64,000 bases of DNA from Hexactinellida sp. DTS-2022 (Eukaryota; Porifera; Hexactinellida), in assembly GCA_028753945.1 (NCBI GenBank), contig JAPNXP010000003.1, positions 1,240,001 through 1,304,000 on the forward strand, read 5' to 3'. Position numbers and translations under genes: made by a program. Positions 1 through 10,689 of the stretch are shown piece after piece. Below the pieces are notes generated by a model. That model was not told the origin of the DNA. It worked only from the letters and a program-made list of their open reading frames with translations, and made no database searches. Numbering within the stretch: position 1 is the stretch's first letter; each line of letters opens with the position of its first letter.

Positions 1-266
1 ACAGTAAGTATATACTAAATATATATTGGAATTGATTTGAAATATATCATATAGTCAATCAATCTGTTGATAATGCATTTTGAAAATAAAAATATATGCA
101 GAAAAGGGATTCGAAACCATAATTAAGTGATTGTTGGCCATATATGCTAACCACTGAAATATATGTGCTTAGTAATATTAGTTTAAACGATAGAATTATT
201 TAAAAGAGGGATACATAATTTTTCGTAACTGACTATATTTCATATTCTAGGTAATATATCAAGCAC
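1..266. repeat. Dispersed repeat, copy 1
   Basis: This stretch aligns in the same orientation with about 4265-4510. Both share the landmarks 'GTTGATRATGCAT', 'ATATGCA', 'ATGCTAAYCACTGA' and 'TTAGTTTA' in the same order. No coding potential is seen. It directly precedes a TTAA insertion at 271, so it is probably the remains of the older element that received that insertion. Confidence 0.6.
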
Positions 267-340
267 TTAAGGTTAAATTACGGCAAATTCTTGCAAAAAA
301 ACACACAAATTTCGTTTTGAAGTTAGATATTCAATTTTCA

Positions 341-1026
341 GGATCTCCAGCCCCACTGAGCAAACTCGTTTTTAACTGTTATTTATGACTACATCATATA
401 ATGAATCTATAAATATTCTCAACTCAACATGCGATTGCATACCTTTCCCATAGCATCAATTAAAAAATAGCACTATATGGAATCAATACAAATCTCCATA
501 TAGTAATTTATACAGGTTACTTGACGATTATTCTGCTATGGTTATATATTAAGTTAATATGCCTATTAATCAAATGTATAATGTATCCAGGTAGGGAGCT
601 ATGCTTATAACTTCCTTTATAACACATCATCCCTTCGGAATTTTCGCAAATTTGGCTATCAAACATATATCATAGGCCTATTTTATTAGTGTTACATATA
701 TTTATGTTTTATTTTTGGAAAAAGCTCTCCATAGCTCCCTACCTAATACATTTACCAATTGATTCTACTACAGTTCATAGCTCTACTATGGACACTGTTC
801 TTACAAACTTTTATGAATTGGGGTCAGGTTTTGCTGATCCCCGGGATTTTTCTAATGAGATTTCATCATTATGTATACTTTGGCTGCTCATAATTTGTTT
901 TTTATCGAATAGAATTTGCTAAAACTTTGCAGAAGCATTTTGCCATAAATTATATGCAACATTCTGGAAAGACCTTGATTTTTCATAAAATTGGGGGTTT
1001 TTTTGATTCAGTAGGGCTGGAGAACC
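341..1026. mobile_element. Element nested inside the 720-bp family copy
   Basis: The inverted ends are GGATCTCCAGCCCCACTGA on the left and the complement of GGTTCTCCAGCCCTACTGA on the right. They are flanked by TTCA (337-340) and TTGA (1027-1030), best read as decayed TTAA duplications. The uninterrupted relative at 5967-6686 lacks this 686-bp block, which supports it as a discrete insertion. No coding sequence is recognised. Confidence 0.7.
589..744. repeat. Short palindromic MITE-like insertion
   Basis: AGGTAGGGAGCTATG at the left is inverted as CATAGCTCCCTACCT at the right, with about 130 bp between. The match may extend outward as GTATYCAGG. No convincing target duplication is visible. 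It lies within the nested element at 341-1026 and is therefore a third level of nesting, or a hairpin belonging to that element. Confidence 0.5.
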
Positions 1027-1684
1027 TTGACATATATAATAGAAGAAATTATAGCAATATCGAAACTGAAAACGAAATCGAATTATATTCTATAAATTCG
1101 ATTTTATGGGGCGTGCAGTTATATGGTAATACAAAAGTACCATAGGGGGATTTCTTCAGACTCCAACTGATAAGTGTGTTGTTTGCAAGATCATTATTTG
1201 CTAAAGACCTGTACTGTGTGATCTATCAGATAGATCATCGTTAGGGGCGGTTGGTGGGCGGTTTAGAATTTTGATAAGATCTAAATAAAAAATATTGCGA
1301 CATTTTGAAACCAAAAAATGAATAAAAAGGTCATCTTTTTATGCGAAATTTGATTAAATGCTTGATAAACAAAATTCCAAGTCATAATTCAAAAATGTAA
1401 ACCGTCTACCAACTCCTTACGCTTATAAACTTTAAATATTGATTCTGATAACAAACATTGATGGCCGCATTGCCAAATTACCACATAATATCTACCAACA
1501 CTTTTGGAAATCGCCCTATGGGAGATTTGTATTAGCCAAATTTTGAAACCGACAAAAAATACAAAGTATAATAGATAGGGACATTTTCTTTTTGTTTTAT
1601 TGATTTGTATCGTATAGGCATATATTTCTCACAATTACAGATTAATACAAGAACTTTCATTCACGTGGGGTAATTTAACCTTAA

Positions 1685-2198
1685 CTCTATAATATTGAAT
1701 TAAAGTTGACAATCGACACGGCGAAATTTTAACAACTACTGATGAGGATCATTTTTGCGGATTAGTTTTTTTCCCTCCGACTTATACTTTATGAGAAAGC
1801 CGAGTATTACAAAGGTCACTTTCAGGAAAATACCGCGGAATCAATTTGTACAAAATTACGGTGATTCTGCCCTTTAGTGACGTCCAAAAGGTCAAAAAAA
1901 TGTCCGGATCCAATTTTTCTTTCGGATTTGGATAGATGGCATTTCAAAGTATAGCTAGGAGTTGCTAAACTAAAATTTATCCTTTTTCATGAATTTACAA
2001 TTATTCACCACTCTATGGCCATATTATTTTATAAGACGATGATTTTGACATTTGGATGATGTCAAAAAGGTTAAAAAAAGTCCGAATCCAATTTTTCTTT
2101 CGGAATTGGATAGATAGTTTATTAAAGTATAGATGGAATGCTTAAACAATAATTATGCATGATTTAATAATATACCTTAAATTTGAAATTCTATCTCC
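1685..2198 (-). mobile_element. Truncated relative of the 869-bp TTAA element at 43674-44542
   Basis: Read on the minus strand this follows the first 517 bp of the element at 43674-44542. Shared blocks include 'TTTTTGACGTCACTAAAGG'-like and 'TATGGCCATA' segments and a segment ending near the CGACACGGC motif. It ends with the same terminus GGAGATAG (as CTATCTCC, 2191-2198) next to TTAA at 2199-2202. The other end is missing: the stretch abuts the TTAA element at 271-1680, and nothing left of 266 matches the missing 350 bp. Confidence 0.7.
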
Positions 2199-2202
2199 TT
2201 AA

Positions 2203-2873
2203 ATTGACTAATGTTTATGTAACATTTTCAAACCAACCTTTAAAACCTTCCCATAAATATTATATTAGCCCTGCGGCTATATAAACTTCAATGAATCGGA
2301 CAACCATTTTTTGTTAAGTTAAATACAGACGTAGTGATGAAATTAATAGTGGGCCGTCGTGGGCTGCTGTTTTTATAGTTTTAGGACGCAGGAAATATAT
2401 TACTCTTCAAAATAAACTGGCATTTAAAGGCGCACAGAGGCGCACAGAATCTGACCAATTTCAAACTATTTGATGTCAATTTAAGGATGCTGAACGCGAA
2501 ATCCTAGTAGGTACTATGGGTAGTTTCTACAGATTTATTAAATTATTGTTTAATCACTATAAACATAAGATCTTAGACCCTAAATAGGATATTTAGTACT
2601 TGAGAGTATTTCTGAGAATTCTATTTTTGGCATGCTATAAGAAAATGTGTGCATTGTCTTCCCATTGACGTATACAGTAGAATCAAAACTTTGCGAGCAA
2701 TTCCTGCACAAACTGTAAGGGCGCAAGTTCTAAAAATTATACTGTATATTCATCAATACTAGGAATGCAAAATTGACCCTGACTGGAACTGTAGTGCACT
2801 TACTTTCTATTCTGGAATTATTTATACCTTGTTATGTCTAAATAGGGTCAAATTTTGACAATTTACCTTTAGA
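2203..2873. other. Unassigned AT-rich non-coding stretch
   Basis: I see no open reading frame of note, no inverted termini and no tandem repeat here. A short direct duplication of GGCGCACAGA occurs near 2430. Confidence 0.5.
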
Positions 2874-3549
2874 GGGGCAGCGTAAGTGAATTTTCAACAT
2901 TCGAAATTGAGAAAGTTGAAATTGCCATTAATTTGCTCTATAACTATCTAGTAAATATCCATAATATTAGAAGTTGCGAATGCATATATCCTCGGTTATA
3001 GCTTAATCAAATTTCTATACTATACTGATCCATACTAGCCAGGAAAAGTAAATTCACTATCTAAAATTATTTTTTCGAATAGTAACCTCAATTATAAAAT
3101 ATTCTTTACTCTATTTAGCTGTGTTTGTGTCGTAGGGAATTTTGATTTTAGGATTAAAATTTTCTAAAAATCATTTTTGGAAATTATATTCAAAAATATT
3201 AACTTTTTAGATGCGAAAATATGAAGATTTTTGAATATAATTTCCAAAAATGATTTTTAGAAAATTTTAATCCTAAATCAAAATTCCCTACGACACAAAC
3301 ACAGCTAAATAGAGTAAAGAATATTTTATAATTGAGGTTACTATTCGAAAAAATAATTTTAGATAGTGAATTCACTTTTCCTGGCTAGTATGGATCAGTA
3401 TAGTATAGAAATTTGATTAAGCTATAACCGAGGATATATGCATTCGCAACTTCTAATATTATGGATATTTACTAGATAGTTATAGAGCAAATTAATGACT
3501 ATTTCAACTTTCTCAATTTCGAATGTTGAAAATTCACTTACGCTTGCCC
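2874..3549. repeat. Near-perfect 676-bp hairpin (foldback MITE)
   Basis: Arms 2874-3197 and 3227-3549 are inverted copies of each other, with about five differences in 324 positions and a 29-nt loop. The termini are GGGGCAGCGTAAGTG and the complement of GGGCAAGCGTAAGTG. The right flank is TTAA (3550-3553); the left flank is TTAGA, a possible decayed TTAA. The interior shares landmarks with the elements at 14755-15456 and 34680-36719 (for example 'TAGTATGGAT'). It encodes no protein; a transcript would form a long double strand. Confidence 0.9.
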
Positions 3550-3553
3550 TTAA

Positions 3554-4264
3554 ATGAGTTAAACTTTAAAAAAATTCAAATGGATAATATTTTGTGTTTC
3601 CCAATGAATTATGTTGTGTAATTGCCGCCGTCATCCCAGTGGTACGTGACCAATATCTCATGACTTTTAACTAAAAAAATATACCACCGAATACTCCCAA
3701 AATTGGAGTACTTATTCATTGTAACTAGACTTAAAAAAGGAAGCATTATATGGATATGTGAGATTTGTACTATTACCATGGTGTTATGACAACTGGTAAG
3801 AGGTGTAAAACACCCCAAATCTTGATTTTTTGACACCTCAACAGGTCTAAGGGTTTGATATTTTCATTATTTTGTACCTTACATAGGTTGCGTTTGTTGG
3901 TTCTAGTATAAATTAAGGCCTCTGAAAGTTTAAAGTACTCAGGATAAATATTTTTTAAGATAAAAGTCTGAGAGTGACAAGAAACCATGTTCTTGGAAAA
4001 TGATGTAGAAAATCTACACATATAAAATAGCATAATCTTCCAGTATATTAATTAAATATAGCAATTTGGCATTGAATTATGTTAGTATTGCATTGCGTGG
4101 ACTGCCTTTAACCAATAAATATATAATTAGCTTCAATTAATCGAATTCGATGCAAGTTTCTGTCATATCAATGGAGTCCGCTTTATTTTGGGACATCTTT
4201 AAATTCGATTCAATCGTAGCTAACGTAGTCATTTTTGTTCTAATATGTAAATCTGTCTACACTA
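3554..4264. other. Unassigned AT-rich stretch
   Basis: Two short minus-strand ORFs (3609-3836 and 3773-4033) overlap in different frames, have no recognisable motif and look like chance. No repeat relationship to the rest of the window was noticed. Confidence 0.45.
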
Positions 4265-4510
4265 GTTGGATTACATTATGAATATACTAATATATAAGAC
4301 AATTTAGTTCAATTATATAATATAGTCGATTAATTTGTTGATGATGCATAAAAAAATACAAAAAATATGCAAATCAGAATTTCATAGCCCATTATCAACT
4401 GGTTTTGGCAATAAATGCTAATCACTGAGATATTTGTGCATATTTATGTTAGTTTATATACATAAAGTTTATAACTCACATAATTTTATGATACATTAGC
4501 TTCATTTCAC
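4265..4510. repeat. Dispersed repeat, copy 2
   Basis: Diverged same-orientation copy of 1-266. As in copy 1, a TTAA element end (4917) follows downstream, but here about 400 bp of other sequence intervenes. Confidence 0.6.
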
Positions 4511-4579
4511 AGTATAAACTTTGATTTCAATTTTGTAACAAAAAACCCTAAAATTTCATCCTAAGCATCCTTAAACGGC

Positions 4580-4800
4580 ATGTTTGAAAGATTTGGTCCG
4601 TGTTGTTTTTGGACCGACGAGACCAAGTATTTTAGTTATATTTGCCTGGTCGACCAAATAGTAACCCGGGCTAAATATTTCAGACATCTTTGTCCGGCTA
4701 TACATTTTGGATTCCCCCTGACCAAATTTTTCGTTACTTTTTGTTCTTGCTATACTTTATGGCCCGGGGGACCAAGTATTTAGTGATATATTTGGTCTGA
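4580..4800. repeat. Cluster of GACCAAATAT/GGTCCG motifs
   Basis: The motif GACCAARTATTT and its complement recur about every 30-50 bp, mixed with GGTCCG and CCCGGG-type GC steps. The same vocabulary occurs at 31825-32245 and, in simpler form, in the 18-bp arrays at 7253-7400 and 12344-12416. Repeated transposase-binding sites near the ends of a DNA transposon are one explanation. The 67-aa plus-strand ORF here is not credible as a gene. Confidence 0.5.
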
Positions 4801-4916
4801 GTATATATTACTGTCAAAAATAGGGTGTTGGAGATGAAGAGAGCAATATTTGGCATAAATACGCACATTCTTCTCATCCTGACAAGCCAACAACAGGATC
4901 AGCAATATATATTTAA

Positions 4917-5392
4917 GGTTAAATTACGTCAGATTCTGGCAAAAAACACATAAATTTCGTTTTGAAATTAGGTGTTTGATTTTTCATTTTTCATGAGAAT
5001 TTTCAGAAGACATTATATCTAGATCCAAACTAAAAACCAAATCCAATTTTCTTCTATAACCTCGATTTATGGGGCGTGCGGTTTTAATCTAATACAAGAA
5101 TCCCATGTGGGAATTTCTTCAGACTCCACCTGATATGTGTGTGAATTTCAAGATGATTATTTGCTAAAGAGATATTATCTATAATATATCACATAGATCA
5201 TCGTGATGGGCGGTGGTAGCCGGTTTATAATATTAATTTGACTTAGATAAAATAATTGCTACTTTTTGATCGCAAAAATGAATATAAAGGTCATCTTTTT
5301 ATGCGATCTTTGATAAAATATTAGAAAAGAATATTCTGAGTAATAATTCTAAAAATTAAACCATCTACGAACTGCGTACGCTTATAATTTTT
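4917..5392. mobile_element. 720-bp TTAA family, truncated diverged copy
   Basis: It starts GGTTAAATTACGTCAG directly after TTAA (4913-4916) and tracks the other two copies through 'TTATGGGGCGTGC', 'TTCTTCAGACTCCACCTGAT', 'TAGATCATCGT' and 'AAAGGTCATCTTTTTATGCG'. Similarity stops near 5392, about two-thirds of the way along. It is more diverged than the other two copies, so probably older. Confidence 0.75.
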
Positions 5393-5649
5393 AAGAATAG
5401 GAAACCTCTTTTACAGAAGCATTACAAGACTGTTTGAAGCCAGCTGCGTACTTTATTTGATGGTGCGTATACAATGTTGTATAATTGACACCTTACATGC
5501 ATAGTCTAACTTAATATTTGTTACAAAGTAATCTTTCTAGCATTTCTTATAAGCTGCTAAAATTATATTTCGTATAAATGAACTCATATTATTATTATTG
5601 CATCATAATTTATTGTTTATGTGATTTCGTATTCTGTAAATAGAGAAAC

Positions 5650-5880
5650 ATGGTCTGTCCAACTGGTGGGAATATCCGTAAGAGAGATCGACAAATATCC
5701 CTTGGAGAGATGTGCAAGATTCCGAAGGCAATTCAATTTCAATGTGAATCCACTAATAATGCGGATCAAGATCAAGAACCACATCTTGATCTTGAACAAC
5801 AACCAATAGAAGTAGACGTTGAATCTGTGGATTTTGATGAGCATGGAATCGTGATTGGAGAAGCTGATTTAGTAAATTAA
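5650..5880 (+). CDS. Unrecognised 76-residue ORF, possibly a terminal exon fragment
   Basis: The ORF starts with a basic segment (KRDR near residue 11) and has an acidic second half (EVDVESVDFDEHG). It contains no domain that I recognise. It lies in the only stretch between two copies of the 720-bp TTAA family (4917-5392 and 5967-6686), so it could be the last exon of an element protein or of a host gene. It could equally be chance: a second ORF overlaps it in another frame (5621-5809). No upstream coding exon was found. Confidence 0.2.
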   Translation: MVCPTGGNIRKRDRQISLGEMCKIPKAIQFQCESTNNADQDQEPHLDLEQQPIEVDVESVDFDEHGIVIGEADLVN

Positions 5881-5966
5881 TCATGTCTCGCAGAACGCTA
5901 TGACCCTATAGACTGCAGCCGTTTACCTTTTAGAACTTTTGGGGAAAATAATCCAATCAATCTTAA

Positions 5967-6686
5967 GGTTAAATTACCCCACGTGAATGAAAGTTCTTGT
6001 ATTAATCTGTAATTGTGTGAAATATATACCTATACGATACAAATCAATAAACCAAAAAGAAAATGTCCCTCTCTATTATACTTTTTATTTTTTGTCGGTT
6101 TCAAAATTTGGCTAATACAAATCTCCCATAGGGCGATTTCCAAAAGTGGTGGTAGATATTATGCGGTAATTTGGCAATGCGGCCATCAATGTTTGTTATC
6201 AGAATCAATATTTAAAGATTATAAGCGTAAGGAGTTGGTAGACGGTTTACATTTTTGAATTATGACTTGGAATTTTTTAAATTAAGCATTTAATCAAATT
6301 TCGCTTAAAAAGATGACCTTTTTATTCATTTTTTGGTTTCAAAATGTCGCAATATTTTTTATTTAGATCTTATCAAAATTCTAAACCGCCCACCAACCGC
6401 CCATAACGATGATCTATCTGATAGATCACACAGTACAGGTCTTTAGCAAATAATGATCTTGCAAACCACACTCTTATCAGGTGGAGTCTGAAAAAATCCC
6501 CCTATGGGACTTTTGTATTAACATAGCACTGCAAGCCCAATAATTTCGAATTTATAGAAGATAATTAGATTTCGTTTTCAGTTTCGATATAGCTATAATG
6601 TCTTTCATCATATATGTGAAATTCAAACTCCCACCTTCAAAACTAAATTCATGTGTTTTTTTGGGTGAATCTGCCGTAATTTGACC
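5967..6686. mobile_element. TTAA-flanked non-autonomous element (720-bp family, uninterrupted copy)
   Basis: The ends are GGTTAAATTACCCCACG and the complement of GGTCAAATTACGGCAG. The flanks are TTAA (5963-5966) and TCAA (6687-6690, one change). The length is 720 bp. It is inverted relative to 271-1680. The plus-strand ORF at 6013-6258 is broken in the other copies and is not treated as a gene. Confidence 0.85.
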
Positions 6687-6690
6687 TCAA

Positions 6691-7074
6691 GTCAACTAAA
6701 TGCATTAATTTTGGCCTATACATACATATATAGCTTCTCCTTTATCCAAGGGAACAGTGTGTTTTCAGGAAAATTCACCACCCAGGAAAACTTTATGTAT
6801 CATACCCAGATTATGATTTCGAATAGTAAGCTCAATTATGAAATGTTCCTTACTCTATTTACTCAAATCATCCGTTTTAAAATTTTGATTTTAGAATTAT
6901 TATTTTTTTCTAATTTTTTTTTTTATAAATTTGCTACCAAAAAGTGACCTTAACCTCAAAGGTGATTTTTGGATTTTTTTTTTTTTTGAAATCTTGGTAT
7001 ATTTTCGCACATTATTTCACCATAGTGAAAAAGTTTCATGTCCAAACTTTTTCAAGCCCTGGGGCAATATTCAC
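6691..7074. other. AT-rich stretch with a hairpin-family fragment
   Basis: About 6815-6985 resembles the centre of the hairpin element at 2874-3549 (TTTCGAATAGTAASCTCAATTA followed by a TTACTCTATTTA block and a diverged TTTTGATTTTAG block). The rest is poly-T-rich with no feature. The 88-aa plus-strand ORF (6681-6947) is low complexity and not convincing. Confidence 0.4.
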
Positions 7075-7402
7075 TAAACTTCTTAATTAAACTTAGTTTG
7101 TGCTTAAACTAAGCATAAACTTAGTTTGTGCTTAGTTCAAACCAAGGTTGCAACCGAATAGTTCAATATTCGGTTTGACCAAATATATTCGCCAAATCGT
7201 TCAATATTTGGTTATATTCCAAATATCAGTATTTGGTATTCGGTTTGCAAACGAATATATATGGTCAAACGAATATATTTGGTCAACCGAATATATTTGG
7301 TCAACCGAATATATTTGGTCAACCGAATATATTTGGTCAACCGAATATATTTGGTCAATAAAATATATTTGGTCTACCGAATATATTTGGTCAACCGAAT
7401 AA
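7075..7402. repeat. Left inverted arm: CTTAGTTT repeats plus 18-bp array
   Basis: Repeated AAACTTAGTTTGTGCTTA units (7086-7135) are followed by about eight tandem copies of GAATATATTTGGTCAACC (7253-7400, period 18). The same two blocks occur inverted at 12344-12640, so the pair frames a 5.3-kb segment. The array is open in several frames only because 18 is divisible by three. The 84-aa (+) and 77-aa (-) ORFs over it are artefacts of that. Confidence 0.75.
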
Positions 7403-7562
7403 AATTGATAATTAGAAGAGATCAAGAAATACAAATTATAATTACGAATTTGTATAAAATAGATGATATACGTAGTAATATCTCTAATTGAGAAGTGAAA
7501 CTAATTATCTCCTATTGAGACAGTGAAACTAAACATTTCTTTACGACAGTCAAGAATTGATT

Positions 7563-9879
7563 TTAGTCTTGAAATTGGTTACTTGGAGTCCATTTATCGC
7601 TATTCTTTTGCTTCTGTTTGAGCAAACCAACTTGAGAAACCTTCCCCTTACTCAATTTTTGAAGATATGGCAGTCTGCATGAAAGAGTCTTTTTCGTTCG
7701 TTCCCACGAGTCTTCCATCCATAACTCAGAATTCTTATTAACTATTAAGATAGTTTCCACACGTCCAGGTTTAGTATTCGCTCGGTCTCTGGTAACTACT
7801 CTGCCTGTTGTACTAAACAACCTCTCAACAGAAGAACTAGATGCAACATTGGCATGCGCTATACTTGCCATGTAACCAAGTCGAAAAAGCTTATGGAATC
7901 CAACCCCTTTATCTCTCCACCACTCAAGTAAGTTAAAATTTGTATTAACATCCACTTGAGGTAAGCCTTTGTAATATTGAATTTCTTCATCAAGAGAAAA
8001 CAATATTCCTAGCCTTTGAGGAATTTGATCTTCTAAAACCTTGTCATTATCCGAGCATGTATCTTGTAAGAGCGAAATCATGAAATTTCCCAGATTTTCA
8101 TCCAGTCTTGGAATTTTCTCTGGTTGTAGTATTGGTGTTATATCCATATCTTGTACCAACTGTTTTAGATAGGTATCTCCATTCCACAAACACCGCATAT
8201 TTTGAATTTGCGAAAAACATATCTCTCTCTTTCATTATTTTCGAGAAAACTCAATGACTTCCTTCTGGGATCCAGGAAAGTAGAAACCCCCATTAATTCT
8301 TTCTGATCATCTGTAAACTTGGTATCTATATTGCTTTCTAAATCAAGTAATAAGTTCTTACGAACTTCCCTAGCAAGAGAATTCAAAGTTTTCTGATCTA
8401 GGATCAAACTTGAGTTATGCGTCACAATAAAGATAGGTTGTTCGGGATTAAGATATTTTGATAGAAGCTTGATGGACGGATAGTATATTGAAATTGTAGG
8501 ATAGTCGCCCTGCAATATTTTGGTCACCCATTTGAATGGGGATAAGATTCCATGACAATGAATCAAAAATTCCTCTTCGAATGAGTCAAATTCCTTGATT
8601 TTTTCAGGGTGTTGTAGTGAATATATTTTCAAGGATTTTAATTTTTGGATAACGCTACCAATTAAGTCGTGAGTAGAGTCCCATCTTGTATCATTATCTT
8701 AAATAAGATCAGTTTGAGGCTCGTCAATGTCGGAAGAAATTTTCATCAACTTATAATTTGCCTCCGAGCTATGGTGGAAATGTCCAACGATTTTTCTAGC
8801 TTTTTGTATAATATCGCTCGCACGTACTAAAAAGTTGATATGGGGATGTTTTGATATTCCTCGAGATAACACATGAGTTGGAGTCAATTGAATTGTATGG
8901 CAACCACACCGTGTAGATATGGCAAGAGTAAAGTCTCGAATTCCTTTCACTATCTTGGGGCAATTGTCGTGTGAAACTGCATAGAAAAGATTACTAACGT
9001 TTTGATAACCATGAATTCCTAAAGAAGATATTATATCGTTTATCTTCTTTACAATCAATCCTCCTGAGTGTGACTCTGTGCATTCTACAACTCCTATTGT
9101 AATCGTTGAATGGTGGAATGTAATTGGTTCTATATTCGAAACTATGATACCGATATAATTGTCGTTCCTTTCGAATGCCATAAATCAATAGAGCCTGCTA
9201 ATTTGAAAAAGCATGTTTTCAACAAGATAACGATCAACTTGTCTTTAATTATTTCACGCACCAAATCCGCAGTTTGATCTAAAATAGTTGCCACCCATGT
9301 ATGACTAGGTGCCACATACGCCGGATTCAAATCATCTATAAATTGACGCATTCCTTCTCCTTCAATCTGTGATTGTGCGTGAAGATCGCGTATGACCACA
9401 TTTATGACATAAGATACATTCAACCAACCTTGTTCAAATTCGGTTAGAGGTCTTACTGTATGATGAGTGAGAGAACTTTGCTTACTTCGCGGATCAATAT
9501 CAACATTCAATAAATCAAGGTTCACATCCTCGGTCGTTCTATTTCGGTTTGAATAATAATCAAGTTTTGAAATTCCATGTTTATTTTTCAAATGATTGAT
9601 AGCTACAGAAGTAGAATTCACTAAAATACCTCTAGTTGATGAAGTGGGTTCTTTAGTAGGATCAGGAACGTTTATAGGGTAGCAGAGACTACAAATGATC
9701 TTATCTTTAGCCCATTTTTCAGGTAGTAAACCAAAATAATGCCCAAGAAAAACCCATGAAGTAGACTTAGGAGGGATAGGACGTGAACTTCCAAGAGCAC
9801 GAGTGGGGTAGTTTTGAAAGTCAAGGTTGAGGACAGTGATGCTGGTAGAGGAAGTAGAAATTGATTCACAAACTGACAT
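7563..9879 (-). pseudogene. hAT transposase with BED zinc finger (decayed)
   Basis: Read on the minus strand this is one transposase of about 770 codons, now in four pieces. The N-terminal part (9142-9879) has a BED-type finger with the pattern C-x2-C ... H-x4-H (CSLC ... HLKNKH). The next part (8699-9181) continues the RNase-H-like core after a frameshift near 9160. An in-frame TAA at 8699-8701 precedes DNDTRWDST, the family's TRW signature. A second frameshift near 8190 leads to the C-terminal dimerisation region, which contains SSSSVERLFSTTGRVVT. The order and spacing match hAT transposases, which cut and paste DNA as dimers. Three lesions make it inactive. It lies between the inverted 18-bp arrays, but whether those are its own ends is not shown. 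Confidence 0.92.
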
Positions 9880-9937
9880 ATGGTTTTAAAAAAGTTCAAG
9901 AAACTAAAAATTTGAAAATATAAGTCAAATTAAAATA

Positions 9938-10084
9938 CAGTCTACTCCCGATATATCGAAATGCCAGTTTATATCGAAGTCTAAATCATGTAAAAATGGT
10001 CACAAATCGTCAAAGTATATCAAATTACATCGGTTATATCGAAGTAATTATCCTGATTGAGCTTCGATATAACTGGGGTGACTG
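9938..10084. mobile_element. pogo/Tigger-like MITE with TA duplication
   Basis: The left end CAGTCTACTCCCGATATATC and the right end, the complement of CAGTCACCCCAGTTATATCG, are flanked by TA (9936-9937 and 10085-10086). 'CAGTC...ATATCGAA' termini with a TA target are typical of pogo-like Tc1/mariner elements. It is 147 bp long with no coding sequence. Confidence 0.8.
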
Positions 10085-10247
10085 TAGTATGAGAAACTAG
10101 AATAATTAATGTGAATAAGTACCTATGGTTACTAGTAAATTCAATTATGCATAGTACTTGTAAATTATGCACATTCTAAAACATTCACACTGTGATTCAA
10201 GTCAATTAATTAACCACAGGCATAAATTAAACTAAAAAATAGTTTTA

Positions 10248-10390
10248 CAGTAGACTCCGCTTAATCGGGTCAACCAGGTTATTCGGGTCAACTCTCCAGA
10301 AACAGAAGCATACAACTAGTGTATATTACTCCGGTTAATCGGGTCAAAATGACATGATCCCGAAGTGACCCAATTAAGCGGAGTCGACTG
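10248..10390. mobile_element. Second pogo-like MITE
   Basis: The left end CAGTAGACTCCGCTTAATCG and the right end, the complement of CAGTCGACTCCGCTTAATTG, have TA on the left (10246-10247) and a decayed TT on the right. GGGTCA repeats lie inside. It is related in design to the MITE at 9938 but differs in sequence, so it is another family using the same type of end. Confidence 0.75.
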
Positions 10391-10403
10391 TTATAAATAT
10401 ACG

Positions 10404-10490
10404 AGCCCTTCGGTCTCGGTCGCTTTGCGACAGATCGGTGCTACGCATCTCAAGTTCACGGCCGCTACGCGGCCTTACTCCTCTCCTCAC
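10404..10490. other. GC-rich patch with small hairpins
   Basis: In otherwise AT-rich DNA this 87-bp block contains GTCGC-TTT-GCGAC and GGCCGC-TAC-GCGGCC stem-loops and other CG-rich words. It has no ORF and no match to a known RNA gene that I can recognise. It lies between a pogo MITE and a hAT element. Confidence 0.5.
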
Positions 10491-10689
10491 TAAACAATTG
10501 ATTACATAGTTAGGAATATTTGTCATAGTTATAGACTTTTAATACCCGTTGAAAGCAAACTTCTAGGTTGATTTTGAATTTTCATTAATTTGTTTACTTA
10601 TTTGTGTCAACAACAACAACAAATATTAATAATTTATTATTCATATTATAAATTTTAAAATTTATAAATGCGAAATTCGTGTTCAGCAT

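Larger units (their letters stand above)
271..1680. mobile_element. TTAA-flanked non-autonomous element (720-bp family, copy 1, with nested insertion)
   Basis: The element lies between perfect TTAA duplications (267-270 and 1681-1684). It begins GGTTAAATTACGGCA and ends TGGGGTAATTTAACC, giving an 11-bp terminal inverted repeat GGTTAAATTAC. Its right 650 bp is a close inverted match to 5967-6640. Removing the nested insertion (341-1026) and one 4-bp target copy leaves exactly 720 bp, the length of the uninterrupted copy at 5967-6686. Short ORFs at 689-922 and 927-1145 carry no recognisable domain and are treated as chance. Confidence 0.85.

Noticed and set aside
6013-6258. 81-aa plus ORF within the 720-bp element
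   Set aside because: The homologous segment of the other copy (about 1400-1640, minus strand) is not conserved as an ORF, and no domain is seen.
7148-7434. Opposing 84-aa and 77-aa repeat ORFs over the 18-bp array
   Set aside because: Both arise from a unit divisible by three and encode the same six-residue word repeatedly; this is terminal-repeat DNA.
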